Source of the DNA: Planctomycetaceae bacterium
GTDB lineage: Bacteria > Planctomycetota > Planctomycetia > Planctomycetales > Planctomycetaceae
Length of the DNA: 6,384 nt
Assembly (NCBI GenBank): GCA_041398785.1
Contig: JAWKUA010000057.1
Span: 1-6,384, forward strand
Reading direction: 5' to 3'
The position numbers and the translations under genes were made by a program. Under the pieces are notes generated by a model. That model searched no databases. It saw only the letters and a list, made by a program, of their open reading frames with translations, and had not been told where the DNA came from. Shown here piece after piece: positions 6,383 through 6,384 of this stretch (the first letter of the stretch is position 1; the number at the start of each line of letters is the position of its first letter).

Positions 6383-6384
6383 TC

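Noticed and set aside
1..6384. CRISPR array, tRNA or rRNA gene, insertion sequence ends
   Set aside because: No regularly spaced repeats, cloverleaf, rRNA-like sequence or transposase was seen on either strand. The only tandem repeat is the short coding one at 6244-6279.

Overview
The window is GC-rich and every gene I can support lies on the minus strand, so transcription runs from the right edge towards position 1. The content looks like the recombination/transfer end of an integrative mobile element, most likely from a planctomycete. That lineage call is an inference from three things: a tyrosine recombinase with a helix-turn-helix inserted in its catalytic domain, the paired small excisionase-like proteins beside it, and the overall protein style. 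No rRNA, tRNA or CRISPR array was seen.

Layout in transcription order: (1) 6370-4973, a membrane-anchored protein with a charged cytoplasmic tail, one transmembrane helix and an outer beta-rich region; its 3' end looks frameshifted. (2) 4928-4206, an unrecognised protein with a TPR-like helical C-terminus and no conventional start codon. (3) 4146-3475, a very basic Ala/Lys/Arg/Gln-rich histone-H1-like protein. (4) A 23-bp perfect-stem hairpin, then 3386-1701, a VirD4/TraD-type coupling ATPase without membrane segments, with a C-terminal zinc ribbon. Its Walker A motif is broken by a one-base insertion, and a one-base loss about 30-40 bases later restores the frame. (5) 1665-1357 and 1360-1064, two small winged-HTH proteins joined by an ATGA overlap. 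(6) 1128-1, a tyrosine recombinase whose start lies inside the preceding gene and whose 3' end runs off the window.

A working model (inference): the recombinase integrates and excises the element, the AlpA-like HTH proteins set direction or regulate it, and the ATPase is a DNA pump or coupling protein for transfer. The basic protein may bind or compact DNA, and the anchored protein may be an envelope component. No relaxase or type IV secretion channel gene is visible; any would lie outside the window.

The most striking local anomaly is the compensated double frameshift over the ATP-binding loop, plus a second apparent frameshifted area at 5080-4830. Together they point either to a decaying element or to uncorrected indels in the assembly. 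Intergenic gaps are short (35 to 88 bases); the only longer doubtful stretch is 4827-4972, described below.
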